DNA of 64,000 nucleotides from Piscinibacter sp. HJYY11 (GCF_016735515.1 NZ_JAERQZ010000001.1:2902746-2966745); one strand, 5' to 3'; shown: positions 36,520-46,821, counted from the stretch's first letter. Notes: generated by a model not told the origin, from the letters alone. Numbers and translations are program-made.

Positions 36520-39015
36520 ATGAGTTCCTCGGGGCACGCCCCTGCTTCCACGGCGCACCGCGAGCGCCGCTTCCGCCCCCGCCTCACGCTGCAGACCCTG
36601 AACCGCGGCCACGGCCTGCTCGGCCTCGCCCCGAGCGGCTCCTTCGGCCCGCGCGGCCCCGAGGTCACGGTGGCACGCATCACCTGGCTGTACCGCCACC
36701 ACGACGGCCGCGAGGTGGAGCTGCCCGCGCCCACCTCGGTGCTCAACAGCCGCGGCCCGGCGGTCATGCGCATCGACGGCGACGACGGCAGGCCCTGGTC
36801 GCTGACCCGCGAGCGCGCGGCCGAGGCCGACGCCCTCGACGCGGTGTGGGCGGCCGGCCTGCACCCGCTACCCGAGGACGCCCTGCAATGGCGATCGTCG
36901 AGCGTGCCGCGCCCGCCCGGCCCGCTGTGGACGCTGGTGCGCGAAGACCAGTTCGGCGAGTTCTGGGCCGAGCGTGTGCCCGAGTGGCAGGCCGCCGGCT
37001 GGAGCGTGGTGGTGCTGCCCGGCTTCGCGCACGAGACGCTGCAGGTGCAGGCGTGGAAGCTCATCGTCGAGCCCGCGACCGGCGAGCTGCTGGGCCGCGA
37101 ACTCGCAGGCCCGCTGGGCACGAAGAACGCCGAAATCGCCGCGCTGCGCCAGCCCTGGCGCGAAGGCAGCTGGATGCTGTCGCTCGGCGTCGAGATCGCC
37201 GGCGAGACCTGGGACCTCGTGCCCCTGCTCGCCGACCTGCTCAAGCGCGACAGCCGCTGGCTCTCGATCGCCCACATCGTGGGCATCGACGACCGCGCGA
37301 CGGTGCGCCTGCACGCCCCCGGCGGCCGCCGCATCGACGCGCCCGCCGCGCCCGTCAAGGCCATCGTGCGCGCGATGGTGGACCTGCTCACCGACCCCGC
37401 ACGCCAGCACGGCCCGTTGCCGCTCGGTCGCTGGGATGCCCACCGCCTGGAGCTGCTGCGCAGCGCGCTGCACGACACGCAGGCCCGGCGCGCCGGCCCG
37501 CACGGGCAGTGGCAGCTGCAAGGCGAGGCCGGCCTGCGCCTGCTCGCCGACCGGCTGCGCCTTGCCGGCACGCCGCCGCCGGTCGCCGCCCCGAGGGGCC
37601 TCCAGCTCCGCCTGCGCCCCTACCAGCTGGCCGGCCTCGACTGGTTGCAATACTTGCGCGAGCACCAGCTCGGCGGCATCCTGGCCGACGACATGGGTCT
37701 CGGCAAGACGGCGCAGGCCCTGGCGCACCTGCTGGTCGAAAAGGAAGCCGGCCGCCTCGACCGCCCCGCGCTCGTGGTGCTGCCGACCTCGCTGCTCTTC
37801 AACTGGCGCGCCGAGGCGCAGCGCATGGCGCCCGGCCTGCGCCTGCTGGTGCTGCAAGGGCCCGACCGTGCGAAGCAGTTCGCCCGCATCGCCGAACACG
37901 ACGTGGTGCTCACCACCTACCCGCTGCTGTGGCGCGACGTCGACGCCCTGGTGATGCACCCCTTCCACATCGTCATCCTCGACGAAGCCCAGGCGGTGAA
38001 GAACGCCACCAGCCGCAGCGCCGGCGCACTGCGCCGCCTGCAGACGCGCCACCGCCTTTGCCTCACCGGCACCCCGCTCGAGAACAACCTCGGCGAACTC
38101 TGGGCGCAGTTCGACTTCCTCATGCCCGGTTTCCTGGGCGACAGCCGCAGCTTCGCCCGCCAGTGGCGCAAGCCCATCGAAGAGAACGGCGAAACCGTGC
38201 GCGCCGAGCGCCTCGCGCAGCGCGTGCGCCCGTTCATCCTGCGCCGCCGCAAGCAGGACGTGGCCACCGAGCTGCCACCGCTCACCGAAGTGATCGAGCG
38301 CGTGCAACTGCAAGGCCGGCAGCGCGAGCTCTACGAAAGCGTGCGCGTCGCCTCCGACGAGATCGTGCGGCGCATGCTCACCCGCCGCGGCTTCGAAGGG
38401 GCACAGATCACCATCCTCGATGCGCTGCTCAAGCTGCGCCAGGTTTGCTGCGACCCGAGGCTCCTGAAGGGCCACAAGACCCCGCGCCACATGGAGAGAG
38501 CCAAGCTCGACTGGCTGCATGACCAGCTACCCGCCCTCGTCGCCGAAGGCCGCCGCGTGCTGGTGTTTTCGCAGTTCACGCAACTGCTGTCGCTGATCGA
38601 GCTGGAGCTGGAAGGACTTCAACTGCCCTGGCTCGCCCTCACCGGCCGCACGCCCGTCGCCAGGCGCGGTGAGGTGGTGCAGCGCTTCCAGTCCGGCGAC
38701 ACCCCCATCCTGCTCGTGAGCCTGAAGGCCGGCGGCCAGGGCCTGAACCTCACCGCCGCCGACACCGTGATCCACATGGACCCGTGGTGGAACCCTGCCG
38801 TCGAAGCGCAGGCCACAGCCCGCGCGCACCGCATCGGCCAGGCCCAGCCCGTCTTCGTCTACAAGTTGATCGCCGAGGGCAGCATCGAGGAGCGCATGCT
38901 CGCCCTGCAGGACCGGAAGAGGACCTTGGCCGACGGCATCCTCGGCCACGACGAAGAGGCCACGCAAAAGTTCAGCGAACAAGACCTGGCCGAGCTGCTG
39001 GCGCCGCTGCTCTAG
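36520..39015 (+). CDS. SNF2-family DEAD/DEAH-type helicase
   Basis: An 831-residue RapA/SNF2-like ATPase. The N-terminal 370 residues are a poorly conserved extension. Motor motifs then follow: Q-motif LRPYQLAGLDWL, motif I DDMGLGKT (about 389-396), Ia VVLPTSLLFNW, motif II DEAQ (about 487), III LTGTPLENN, and the second lobe with VFSQFTQ, LVSLKAGGQGLNLTAAD and QATARAHRIGQ. These act on DNA-protein complexes. It has no obvious partner genes here. Confidence 0.93.
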   Translation: MSSSGHAPASTAHRERRFRPRLTLQTLNRGHGLLGLAPSGSFGPRGPEVTVARITWLYRHHDGREVELPAPTSVLNSRGPAVMRIDGDDGRPWSLTRERAAEADALDAVWAAGLHPLPEDALQWRSSSVPRPPGPLWTLVREDQFGEFWAERVPEWQAAGWSVVVLPGFAHETLQVQAWKLIVEPATGELLGRELAGPLGTKNAEIAALRQPWREGSWMLSLGVEIAGETWDLVPLLADLLKRDSRWLSIAHIVGIDDRATVRLHAPGGRRIDAPAAPVKAIVRAMVDLLTDPARQHGPLPLGRWDAHRLELLRSALHDTQARRAGPHGQWQLQGEAGLRLLADRLRLAGTPPPVAAPRGLQLRLRPYQLAGLDWLQYLREHQLGGILADDMGLGKTAQALAHLLVEKEAGRLDRPALVVLPTSLLFNWRAEAQRMAPGLRLLVLQGPDRAKQFARIAEHDVVLTTYPLLWRDVDALVMHPFHIVILDEAQAVKNATSRSAGALRRLQTRHRLCLTGTPLENNLGELWAQFDFLMPGFLGDSRSFARQWRKPIEENGETVRAERLAQRVRPFILRRRKQDVATELPPLTEVIERVQLQGRQRELYESVRVASDEIVRRMLTRRGFEGAQITILDALLKLRQVCCDPRLLKGHKTPRHMERAKLDWLHDQLPALVAEGRRVLVFSQFTQLLSLIELELEGLQLPWLALTGRTPVARRGEVVQRFQSGDTPILLVSLKAGGQGLNLTAADTVIHMDPWWNPAVEAQATARAHRIGQAQPVFVYKLIAEGSIEERMLALQDRKRTLADGILGHDEEATQKFSEQDLAELLAPLL

Positions 39016-39023
39016 AACGACAT

Positions 39024-39518
39024 CTAGAACGGCAGCGCCGTCGTGTCCTTCACCTCTTCCATGACCGCATACGTGTGCGTCTCCCGCACGCCCGGCAAGG
39101 TCCAGATCACCGACCCCACCAGCGCCCGATAGGCCTCCATGTCCGCCACCCGCGTCTTGATCAGGTAGTCGAACCCGCCCGCCACCATGTGGCACTCCAG
39201 GATCTCCGGCCGCACCTGCACCGCCGCCTTGAAATGGTCGAACACGTCGGGCGTCGTGCGGTCGAGCACCACCTGGATGAAGACCATCATCCCCGCCCCC
39301 AGCTTGCGAGGATTGAGCCGCGCCTCGTAGCCGAGGATGTAGCCCTCACGCGTGAGCCGCTTCACCCGCTCGAGCACCGCGGTGGGCGACAAGTGCACCT
39401 CCTCGGCAAGCTTCAGGTTCGAGATGCGCCCGTCGGCCTGCAGCAGCCGCAGGATGCGGGCATCGGTCTTGTCCAGCCCCTCGGGCAACGGGTCGGCGGC
39501 GGCAGCGTTTTTCTTCAT
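39024..39518 (-). CDS. Lrp/AsnC-family transcriptional regulator
   Basis: A 164-residue regulator: a winged helix-turn-helix (about 15-65; ISNLKLAEEVHLSPTAVLERVKRL) and a RAM ligand-binding domain (about 80-155). The motif VRPEILECHMVAGGFDYLIKTRV is typical of leucine-responsive regulators. It is divergent from the hypothetical gene at 39572 across 53 bp that contain a 13-bp dyad. The effector amino acid cannot be inferred. Family members usually repress themselves. Confidence 0.93.
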   Translation of the reverse strand: MKKNAAAADPLPEGLDKTDARILRLLQADGRISNLKLAEEVHLSPTAVLERVKRLTREGYILGYEARLNPRKLGAGMMVFIQVVLDRTTPDVFDHFKAAVQVRPEILECHMVAGGFDYLIKTRVADMEAYRALVGSVIWTLPGVRETHTYAVMEEVKDTTALPF

Positions 39519-39522
39519 GCCT

Positions 39523-39535
39523 GGGTTATAAACCC
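39523..39535. promoter_or_regulatory. Small dyad GGGTT-N3-AACCC between the lrp-like gene and its divergent neighbour
   Basis: Perfect 5-bp arms flank ATA, 5 bp upstream of the lrp-like start codon. The position suits an autoregulatory operator, but no Lrp consensus is claimed. Confidence 0.35.
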
Positions 39536-39571
39536 GGACCCATTCAAGAACACCGTCCGGAGGCTCTCCCC

Positions 39572-40015
39572 ATGGCCCGTTGGCTCACCGCGCTCGTCGC
39601 CCTCGTGCTGCTCGTCGTCGCGTATTTCGCCGTGGTGCTGAACTGGAGCTACTCGGACGGCGAGCGCGCAGGCTGGGTGCAGAAGCTGTCGCGCAAGGGC
39701 TGGCTGTGCAAGACCTGGGAAGGCGAGCTGTCGCTCGTCTCCATGCCCGGCGCCGCCCCCGAAAAATTCCTCTTCACCGTGCGCGAAGAAGCCGTGGCCG
39801 AAGAGATCAACAAGGTCATGGGCAAGCGCGTCGCGCTGCACTACGAAGAGAAGGTCGGCCTGCCCACCAGCTGCTTCGGCGAGACCCGCTCCTTCGTGAC
39901 CGGCGTGCGCGTGCAGGACGAGATCTCGCTGATGCCGGGCGTCATCGTGCCGGTGCCGCCGGGCGCCTCGGCACCGGTGCCCACGCCGGCGCCGGCGTCG
40001 GCCGCCTCACGCTGA
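39572..40015 (+). CDS. Hypothetical membrane-anchored protein
   Basis: A 147-residue protein with one N-terminal membrane helix (LTALVALVLLVVAYFAVVLNW) and a small beta-rich domain containing GWVQKLSRKGWLCKTWEGEL and YEEKVGLPTSCFGETR; the two cysteines could pair. The C-terminus is Pro/Ala-rich. Similar small proteins are widespread in Burkholderiales as conserved unknowns. The patatin gene follows 10 bp after its stop. Confidence 0.75.
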   Translation: MARWLTALVALVLLVVAYFAVVLNWSYSDGERAGWVQKLSRKGWLCKTWEGELSLVSMPGAAPEKFLFTVREEAVAEEINKVMGKRVALHYEEKVGLPTSCFGETRSFVTGVRVQDEISLMPGVIVPVPPGASAPVPTPAPASAASR

Positions 40016-40025
40016 GCGGCCCCAC

Positions 40026-42236
40026 ATGCTGCGGGGCCTGCGCCGTGCCACCGTGGCGGTGGCCCTGCTCTCCCTGCTGACGGCGCACGCACAGACCACG
40101 CCGCCCCCACGGCCCAAGGTCGGCCTCGTGCTCTCGGGCGGCGGTGCCCGCGGCGGCGCCCACATCGGCGTGCTCAAGGTGCTCGAAGAGCTGCGCGTGC
40201 CCGTCGACGTGATCGTCGGCACGAGCGCCGGCTCCATCGTCGGCTCGGCCTATGCGAGCGGCCTGCCGCTGGCCGAGATCGAGACCGAGATGAAGGGGCT
40301 GTCCACCTCCACGCTCTTTCGCGACGTCTCGCGCGTCGACGCGCCCTACCGCCGCAAGGCCGACGACGGCATCAACTACCTGGGCCCCGAGATGGGCCTC
40401 AACGCGACCGGCATCGCGCTGCCGAAGGGTGCGGTCGCCGGCGTCTCGCTCGAAGCCGTGCTGCGCCGCCTGACGAGGCTGCAGAACACCAGCAACTTCG
40501 ACAAGCTGCCCATCCCCTTCCGCGCCGTCGCGACCGACCTCGGGAGCTCCGAGATGGTGGTCATCGCCCACGGCCAGCTTGCGCTCGCCGCCCGCGCGAG
40601 CATGGCGGTGCCGGGTGCGGTCAACCCGGTCGAGATCGACGGCCGCCTGCTCGTCGACGGCGGGCTCAAGCGCAACCTGCCGGTCGACGTGGCCCGCCAG
40701 CTCGGGGCCGAGGTGGTGATCGCGATCAACATCGGCACGCCACTGCTCAAGCGCCGCGACATCCATTCGCTGGTCGACGTGACCGACCAGGTGCTGCGCA
40801 TCCTCACCGAAGCCAACGTCACGCAGTCGCTGAAGGAGCTGACCGAGCGCGACGTGCTGATCGCGCCCGACCTGAAGGACATCGGCTCCACCGCCTTCGA
40901 CCGCCTGAGCGAAGCCTCGGCCGCCGGCGAGGCCGCCGCCCGCGCGGTGAGCGACAAGCTTGCCCGCCTGAGCCTCGACGAGACCGCCTACGCGGCACTG
41001 CGCCGACAGCAGGCGCAATCGCCCGGCGACGAGGCGCTCAAGATCGACGAGGTGCGCGTGGTGGGCACGCGCGTCGTCAACCCCGACGTGGTGCTCGCTG
41101 CGATGGACACCCAGCCCGGCGACCGGCTCGACGCGCAGCGCCTCGACCGCGACCTCAAGCGCATCTACAGCCGCGGCGATTTCGAAAGCGTCAACTACAC
41201 CGTCTTCGACGAGCCGGTCACCGGCCGGGTGCTGCAGATCGACGCGAACGAGAAATCGTGGGGCCCGAACTACCTGCGCCTGGGCCTGTCGCTCTCGTCC
41301 ACGCTGGAAGGCAACGCCTTCTTCAACCTGCAGGCGAGCCACCGTGCGACCTGGCTCAACTCGCTCGGTGCCGAGTGGCGCAACGACGTGCAGCTCGGCC
41401 ATGCGAGCGCCCTGCACACCGAGTGGTACCAGCCGCTCACCACCGCGCAGCGGGTCTTCATCGCGCCGCGCCTGGAAGCGATCGACGAGCCCTTCGACAT
41501 CTACGACGACGACACGAAGAAGCGCCTCGCGCGCTTCCGCCGCCGCGCCTACGAGTTCGGGCTCGACGTGGGCGTGCCGATCGGCACGGCCGGCGAAGGC
41601 CGCCTCGGCGTGGTGCGCGGCCGGGTGGAGCTGGCCGACGACACGAGCCTCATCCCCGCGAGCTACCTCGCCATCGACCGCCAGCTCGCCGGCGTGCTGG
41701 GCCGGGTGCGCCTCGACCGGCTCGACAACCTGCGCTTCCCGCGCGCGGGCTATGCGGGCGAAGTGCGCATCTTCATGTCGCACACTGCGCTCGGCGCGAG
41801 CGACAACTACACCAAGGCGCAGTTCTCGCTGCAGGGCGCGGCGCACCGCGGCCCGCACACGCTGCGCGCGGCGGCACGCCTGGGCGGCAACCTGCGCTCG
41901 GGCCCGCTGCCCGACCACGAGATCCTGCAGCTGGGCGGCTTCTTGAACCTGTCGGGCTACCAGACCGGGCAGCTGCTCGGCAAGGAGATGCGCTTCGGCC
42001 GCGTGGTCTACAACCACCGGCTCGCACGACCCGGGTTCCTCGACGGCATGTACGCGGGCGCCTCGCTCGAGTTCGCCCGCATCGGCGATTCGGCGTTCGG
42101 TCCCGACCGGGCACGCCTGCGCCGCGGCAACGCGGTCTACTTCGCGCTCGACACCCCCATCGGCCCCTTCTACCTGGCCTATGGCGTGGGCGACCGCGGC
42201 AACCGCTCGGCCTACCTCTTTCTCGGCCAGCCCTGA
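40026..42236 (+). CDS. Patatin-like phospholipase fused to an outer-membrane beta-barrel (PlpD-like, type Vd)
   Basis: A 736-residue secreted or surface phospholipase. A signal peptide (VAVALLSLLTAHAQ) leads into the patatin domain: oxyanion loop GGGARGG, nucleophile GTSAGS (about 65-70) and catalytic Asp in VDGGL (about 211). A POTRA-like segment (about 340-420; IDEVRVVGTRVVNPDVV) and a 16-strand BamA/Omp85-type barrel follow. The layout matches PlpD of Pseudomonas, where the barrel exports or anchors the lipase. Confidence 0.92.
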   Translation: MLRGLRRATVAVALLSLLTAHAQTTPPPRPKVGLVLSGGGARGGAHIGVLKVLEELRVPVDVIVGTSAGSIVGSAYASGLPLAEIETEMKGLSTSTLFRDVSRVDAPYRRKADDGINYLGPEMGLNATGIALPKGAVAGVSLEAVLRRLTRLQNTSNFDKLPIPFRAVATDLGSSEMVVIAHGQLALAARASMAVPGAVNPVEIDGRLLVDGGLKRNLPVDVARQLGAEVVIAINIGTPLLKRRDIHSLVDVTDQVLRILTEANVTQSLKELTERDVLIAPDLKDIGSTAFDRLSEASAAGEAAARAVSDKLARLSLDETAYAALRRQQAQSPGDEALKIDEVRVVGTRVVNPDVVLAAMDTQPGDRLDAQRLDRDLKRIYSRGDFESVNYTVFDEPVTGRVLQIDANEKSWGPNYLRLGLSLSSTLEGNAFFNLQASHRATWLNSLGAEWRNDVQLGHASALHTEWYQPLTTAQRVFIAPRLEAIDEPFDIYDDDTKKRLARFRRRAYEFGLDVGVPIGTAGEGRLGVVRGRVELADDTSLIPASYLAIDRQLAGVLGRVRLDRLDNLRFPRAGYAGEVRIFMSHTALGASDNYTKAQFSLQGAAHRGPHTLRAAARLGGNLRSGPLPDHEILQLGGFLNLSGYQTGQLLGKEMRFGRVVYNHRLARPGFLDGMYAGASLEFARIGDSAFGPDRARLRRGNAVYFALDTPIGPFYLAYGVGDRGNRSAYLFLGQP

Positions 42237-42322
42237 AAGCCGGCAGGAGCGTGTCGAATGCCACGCTCCACGGGGAGAACCGTCACGTTTTGATGCGCCT
42301 GCGGCGCGGTGTGCATGCCACG

Positions 42323-42634
42323 ATGCCGCTCACCATGAAGCGCTCTGCCCTGACCCACACCGTCACCCGTCACCCGCAACCGATGGCCCTGCTGCTGGGG
42401 TTGTTTCTCGGCCAGGTCGTCGCCTTGATGGCGCAGCGTGATGCGGCCGGCTGGGCAGGCTTCGGCATCTCGACGCTCTTCGTGGCCGCCGCCTCGGGCG
42501 CGTTCGTGATGGGCGTGCTGGGCCTGCGCCAGGAACGCCACCCGGTGTCGACGCCGATGCTCGTGCGCCAGGCCCGCGGCCTCGCGATCGCCATCGGCCT
42601 CGGGCTGCTGGCGTCGCTGAACCTCCTGGGCTGA
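42323..42634 (+). CDS. Small hypothetical membrane protein
   Basis: About 103 residues, with two or three hydrophobic segments (MALLLGLFLGQVVALM, ISTLFVAAASGAFVMGVLGL, GLAIAIGLGLLASLNLLG). A second ATG at 42335 gives 99 residues. No family is recognised. A hydrophobic, low-specificity small protein like this could be a transport accessory or a spurious frame, but codon use is regular. Confidence 0.55.
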   Translation: MPLTMKRSALTHTVTRHPQPMALLLGLFLGQVVALMAQRDAAGWAGFGISTLFVAAASGAFVMGVLGLRQERHPVSTPMLVRQARGLAIAIGLGLLASLNLLG

Positions 42635-42647
42635 CCGGGAACCTGAG

Positions 42648-43631
42648 TCAGAAGTAGAGGGCGATCACCTCGCCCACGCCGTCGTTCGTCATCACGGGCA
42701 CGGCCACCAGCGCCGTGAGGCCAGCGTCGCGCGCCGCATCGCCCACCATGCCCGGCTCGGTCTCGGCGCGCTCGTTGATCACCGGCACGCCGCTCGCAAA
42801 GGCCTTGCCGATCGAGCCGGCGAGCACCGTGCCGCCCTCCGAGGCCCGCAAGGGGCCGGCACTTTCGCAGAAGCCGAACACCCGTTGCAAGCCCAGGTGC
42901 CCTTCGTCGGGCGCCCAGCATTCCACGCGCAGCGCGATCGGCGTCTCCACCGTCGACAGCAGCGTGAGCACGTAGGTGTCGTCGCTGGGCGTGCTGCAGG
43001 GGATGGCGAGGCCGCGGTTGATGCCGGCCTCGGCGGCGCTGTCGGCCCGCACGAACTTGCCCGTCTGGCCCAGGTCGTCGATGAGTACCGCCGCGCCCTT
43101 CTGCCACGCGATGCCCGGCAGGCCGGCGCCACGCGGCAGGTAGGTGTCACGGCTGACGGCGGCGAAGTTGTCGGAGATGCGGCCGCCGAAGTAGCCGTCG
43201 ACCAGCGTCATGTCGGACGAGACGCGCGCGTTGTGGCGCCACAGCTCGACCGAGCCGTCTCCGCCCACGTGGGTGCCGTGGCCATCCTCGTCACGGTTGG
43301 GGCCGCAGAAGAGCACCACCACGCCGGACAGCGCATCGCCATGGAACAGCGGCAGGCCGATCGCGCAGGTGAAGCCCGCCTCGCGCGCCACCTCGGCACG
43401 GCGGAAGTAGGAGCCGTCCAGCTCCTTCAGCACGATGGGCTGCCCGTCGAACCACGCGCGGCCCGGCAGGCCCTCGCCGCGCCCGAAGCACAGGCTGCGG
43501 CTGATCGCACCAAAAGCGGTCGCCCGGCCGTACAGGCCACCGCCAAATTCGAGCAGGCTGCCGTCGGGCGTGGGCAACCAGGTTTCGACGGCCTTGATCA
43601 AGGTGTTCATGTGCGGCACGGAAGACTTCAT
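42648..43631 (-). CDS. GAF-domain protein
   Basis: A 327-residue cytoplasmic protein with two GAF-like modules. The first spans about residues 10-130 (GRGEGLPGRAWFDGQPIVLKEL, FTCAIGLPLF, GVVVLFC). The second spans about 180-325 (PRGAGLPGIAWQKGAAVLIDDL, AVPVMTNDGVGEVIALYF) and has a duplicated feel. No output domain is attached, so it may sense a small molecule or redox signal on behalf of another protein. The start at 43631 was chosen from the conserved module boundary; the frame continues upstream. Confidence 0.8.
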   Translation of the reverse strand: MKSSVPHMNTLIKAVETWLPTPDGSLLEFGGGLYGRATAFGAISRSLCFGRGEGLPGRAWFDGQPIVLKELDGSYFRRAEVAREAGFTCAIGLPLFHGDALSGVVVLFCGPNRDEDGHGTHVGGDGSVELWRHNARVSSDMTLVDGYFGGRISDNFAAVSRDTYLPRGAGLPGIAWQKGAAVLIDDLGQTGKFVRADSAAEAGINRGLAIPCSTPSDDTYVLTLLSTVETPIALRVECWAPDEGHLGLQRVFGFCESAGPLRASEGGTVLAGSIGKAFASGVPVINERAETEPGMVGDAARDAGLTALVAVPVMTNDGVGEVIALYF

Positions 43632-43746
43632 GAGGTGCCTCGTTCCAGCAGGTTTCGAGCCAGCCTGCCGATGTGCTGCAGGGGACAGCTGGGGGATCAG
43701 CCCATCGCTACGATGACCGCTTCGCCACACTTGCACAAGCCCTGCC

Positions 43747-44514
43747 ATGAGCCAGAAAAAAGTTGCCGTCGTCACCGGGTCGTCGTCGGGCATCGGGGCC
43801 GCCACCGCCCGCCTGTATGCGAGCCGGGGCTGGAACGTGGTGGTCAACTATTCGCGCGACCCCGCGCCGGCGCAGGCCGTGGCCGACGCGTGCCAGGCCC
43901 TGGGCGCCGAGGTGCTGGTGGTCAAGGCCGACGTCTCGCAGGACGCCGACTGCCGCCGCCTCGCCGCCGAGACCGAGGCGCGCTTCGGCCGCGCCGACGT
44001 GCTGGTCAACAACGCCGGCACCACCAAGTTCGTCGACCTGAAGGACCTCGACGGCCTGGAGGCCGACGACTTCCACAAGATCTACAGCGTGAACGTGATC
44101 GGGGCCTACCAGATGGTGCGTGCCTTCGCGCCGCTGATGCGCCGGCACCCGGTGGCCGGCATCGTGAACCTGTCGTCGGTGGCCTCGATCATGGGCCGCG
44201 GCTCCTCGCTCGCCTACATGGCCTCGAAGGGTGCGCTCAACGCGATGACGGTGGGCCTGGCGCGCGCGCTCGCGCCGCACATCCGCGTCAACGCGATCGC
44301 GCCGGGGCTGGTGGAGACACCCTGGCTGCAGGAGGGCCTGGGCGCCGAGAAGTACGAGGCCGGTGTCGCCTGGTACAAGGGCCGCGCGGCGCTGGAGCAG
44401 GTGATCTCGCCGGACGACGTGGCCGAGACCGCGTGGTACCTCGGGGCGAGTGCGGCGAAGACGACGGGCGAGCTGCTGCTGGTGGATGCCGGCCTGCGGA
44501 TCACCAAGGCCTGA
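43747..44514 (+). CDS. Short-chain dehydrogenase/reductase (FabG-like)
   Basis: A 255-residue SDR. The cofactor site is VTGSSSGIGAATARLYASRG, LVNNAGTT follows, and the catalytic residues are Ser in NLSSVAS and YMASK (YxxxK). PGLVETPW is the typical substrate-loop start. Relatives include 3-oxoacyl-ACP reductases and sugar dehydrogenases. The substrate is unknown; it is not adjacent to fatty-acid genes. Confidence 0.92.
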   Translation: MSQKKVAVVTGSSSGIGAATARLYASRGWNVVVNYSRDPAPAQAVADACQALGAEVLVVKADVSQDADCRRLAAETEARFGRADVLVNNAGTTKFVDLKDLDGLEADDFHKIYSVNVIGAYQMVRAFAPLMRRHPVAGIVNLSSVASIMGRGSSLAYMASKGALNAMTVGLARALAPHIRVNAIAPGLVETPWLQEGLGAEKYEAGVAWYKGRAALEQVISPDDVAETAWYLGASAAKTTGELLLVDAGLRITKA

Positions 44515-44535
44515 TTCGACACCCGCCGGTGTGCG

Positions 44536-46821
44536 TCAGCCCACCAGGGGAAGCGAACGGGCGCGCTGGCCCGTGAGCACGAAGAGCGCGTTGGCCACCG
44601 CCGGCGCGATCGGCGGTGTGCCGGGCTCGCCCACGCCGCCGGGCGGGTTGGCGCTCTGCACCAGGTGCGTCTCGATCACCGGCGGCGCATCGGCCATCTT
44701 GAGCACCGGCAGGTTGGGGAAGTTGGTCTGCTGGACCACGCCGCCCTTGATGTCGATGCGGCCGTGGAGCGCCGCGCTCAGGCCGTAGATCACCGAGCTT
44801 TCCATCTGCTGCGCCACGATGCCCGGGTTGACCACGGTGCCGACGTCGGCGGCGCACACCACGCGGTGCACGCGCGGCTTGCCCTCGACGAGCGACACCT
44901 CGGCCACTTCGGCCACGATGCTGCCGAAGCTTTCGTGCAGCGCCACGCCGCGCGCACGCCCCGCCGGCAGCGGCTTGCCCCAGCCGGCCTTGTCGGCCGC
45001 GAGCTTGAGCACCGCCGCATGGCGCGGCATGTCGCCGAGCAGCGAGAGGCGGAAGGCTACCGGGTCCCGCTTCAGCTCGTGCGCGAGCTCGTCGATGAAG
45101 CTCTCGGAGAAGAAGGCGTTGTGGGAGTGGCCCACCGAGCGCCAGAAGCCGATCGGCACGCCGCTCTTTGTGGCCACGTGCGCGATGCGCTGGTTGGCGA
45201 TCGCATAGGGCAGGTCGAAGAGGCCTTCGCTCGCGGTCTTGTCGGGCGCGTCGATGGGGCCGGCGAGCGCCGGCAGGCCCCGCTCGATCCAGCGCGGCGT
45301 GATCAGGTCACCGGCGCTCGTGATGGCCAGGCCGCTCACCCCGCCCTTGTCGTCGAGGCTCGCCTGCATCACCGCGGCCCCGGCGGGGCGATAGAAGTCG
45401 TGCGTGGTGTCTTCCTCGCGCGTCCAGGTGAGCTGCACCGGGCGGCCGTTGGTTTCCATCGCGATGCGCACCGCCTGGCCCACCACGTCGACCTCCAGCC
45501 GGCGGCCGAAGCCGCCGCCGAGGTAGGTGAGGTGCAGCACGACCTGGCGCACGTCGACACCGGCCACCCGCGCGGCCACCGCACGCGCCATGTCGGGCAC
45601 CTGCGTGGGCGCCCAGATGTCGACGCGGCCGTCCTTCACGCGCGCGGTGCAGTTCATGGGCTCCAGCGCAGCATGCGCGAGGTAGGGCGCGTGGTACACC
45701 GCCTCGAGGCGGCGCGTGGCGGCTTCGCTCGCCGCTTTCACGTCGCCCCGCTGGTGGAAGGCAAACCCGCCCTGCTGCGCGGCGGCTTCGCGGGCTGCGG
45801 CTTCGAGCGACGCGGCGATGCGGGCCGTGTCGGCGGTGCCAGCGGGCGGGGCGCGCCATTCGATGTCGAGCGCCTGCGCCCCCTGCTTCGCATGCCAGGT
45901 GCTGCGGCCCACCACCGCCACCGCGGCGGTGGAGCCGGCAAAGGAATTGAGGCGCACCACCCGCTCGACGCCCGGCAGCTTCATCGCCGCCTCGACGTCG
46001 ACGCGGCCCGGGCTGCCGCCGAGGATGGGGCAATGCCGCACCGAGGCGAAGAGCTGGCCGGGCTCGCGCACGTCGATGCCGAAGCGTGCGCTGCCGTTGA
46101 CCTTGTCGGCGAGGTCGGTGCGCGGTGCGCGCGTGCCGATGAGGCGCCAGGCCTTCGGGTCCTTCGGCAGCACCGTGCTCACCGGGGTGGCGGCCGCTTC
46201 TTTCGCGAACTGGCCGAAATGCGCGCTCTGCTTGGCGGCGGCGTGGCTGATCACGCCATCGGCGATCTGCAGCTCCTCGCGCGGCAGCTTCCAGTACAGC
46301 GAGGCCGCTCCCAGCAGCTGGGCACGGGCGGTGGCCGCGGCCAGGCGCAGCACGTCCCAGGCGTCGGCCACGCTGGAGGAGCCGCCGGTGACGCTGATGC
46401 CCAGCTCGCGCGCGACCTTGCTGACGATCCAGCGGCCGGTCTTCACGCCGCCGGTCTCGCGCCCGGGCTCGCTGTCGCTGGGGTGCAGCGGCAGGCTGCC
46501 GACGAACATCGCCACGTTGCCGTAGATCTTGTGGGGGCCGGCCTGCTGAAGCTCGACCTTGCCGAGCGAAATGTCGAGCTCCTCGGCCACCAGCATCGCG
46601 AGCGCGGTGTGCACCCCCTGGCCCATCTCGCTGCGGTTCATCGCGAGGATCACGTGGCCGTCGGGCGCGATCTTGAGCCAGCCGTTGAGCTGCACCGGGC
46701 CGCTCTCGGCCGGCGGCCGCGGCGCGCTGCCCAGGCGGCTGCGCGGCGGCATCAGCCCCCAGCCGACGACCAGCGCGCCAGTGGCGCCTGCGCCCAGCAG
46801 CAAGAGGCTGCGGCGCTTCAT
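44536..46821 (-). CDS. Molybdenum hydroxylase large subunit, second set (IorB-like)
   Basis: A 761-residue molybdopterin subunit with an N-terminal Tat-like signal ([22 protein letters not shown]). Family motifs are [53 protein letters not shown] and [11 protein letters not shown] with the catalytic Glu. The start overlaps the stop of the iron-sulfur subunit gene upstream. Unlike the sox-linked set, no cytochrome gene follows; an unlinked acceptor would be needed. Aldehyde or N-heterocycle oxidation is the family expectation. Confidence 0.92.
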   Translation of the reverse strand: MKRRSLLLLGAGATGALVVGWGLMPPRSRLGSAPRPPAESGPVQLNGWLKIAPDGHVILAMNRSEMGQGVHTALAMLVAEELDISLGKVELQQAGPHKIYGNVAMFVGSLPLHPSDSEPGRETGGVKTGRWIVSKVARELGISVTGGSSSVADAWDVLRLAAATARAQLLGAASLYWKLPREELQIADGVISHAAAKQSAHFGQFAKEAAATPVSTVLPKDPKAWRLIGTRAPRTDLADKVNGSARFGIDVREPGQLFASVRHCPILGGSPGRVDVEAAMKLPGVERVVRLNSFAGSTAAVAVVGRSTWHAKQGAQALDIEWRAPPAGTADTARIAASLEAAAREAAAQQGGFAFHQRGDVKAASEAATRRLEAVYHAPYLAHAALEPMNCTARVKDGRVDIWAPTQVPDMARAVAARVAGVDVRQVVLHLTYLGGGFGRRLEVDVVGQAVRIAMETNGRPVQLTWTREEDTTHDFYRPAGAAVMQASLDDKGGVSGLAITSAGDLITPRWIERGLPALAGPIDAPDKTASEGLFDLPYAIANQRIAHVATKSGVPIGFWRSVGHSHNAFFSESFIDELAHELKRDPVAFRLSLLGDMPRHAAVLKLAADKAGWGKPLPAGRARGVALHESFGSIVAEVAEVSLVEGKPRVHRVVCAADVGTVVNPGIVAQQMESSVIYGLSAALHGRIDIKGGVVQQTNFPNLPVLKMADAPPVIETHLVQSANPPGGVGEPGTPPIAPAVANALFVLTGQRARSLPLVG

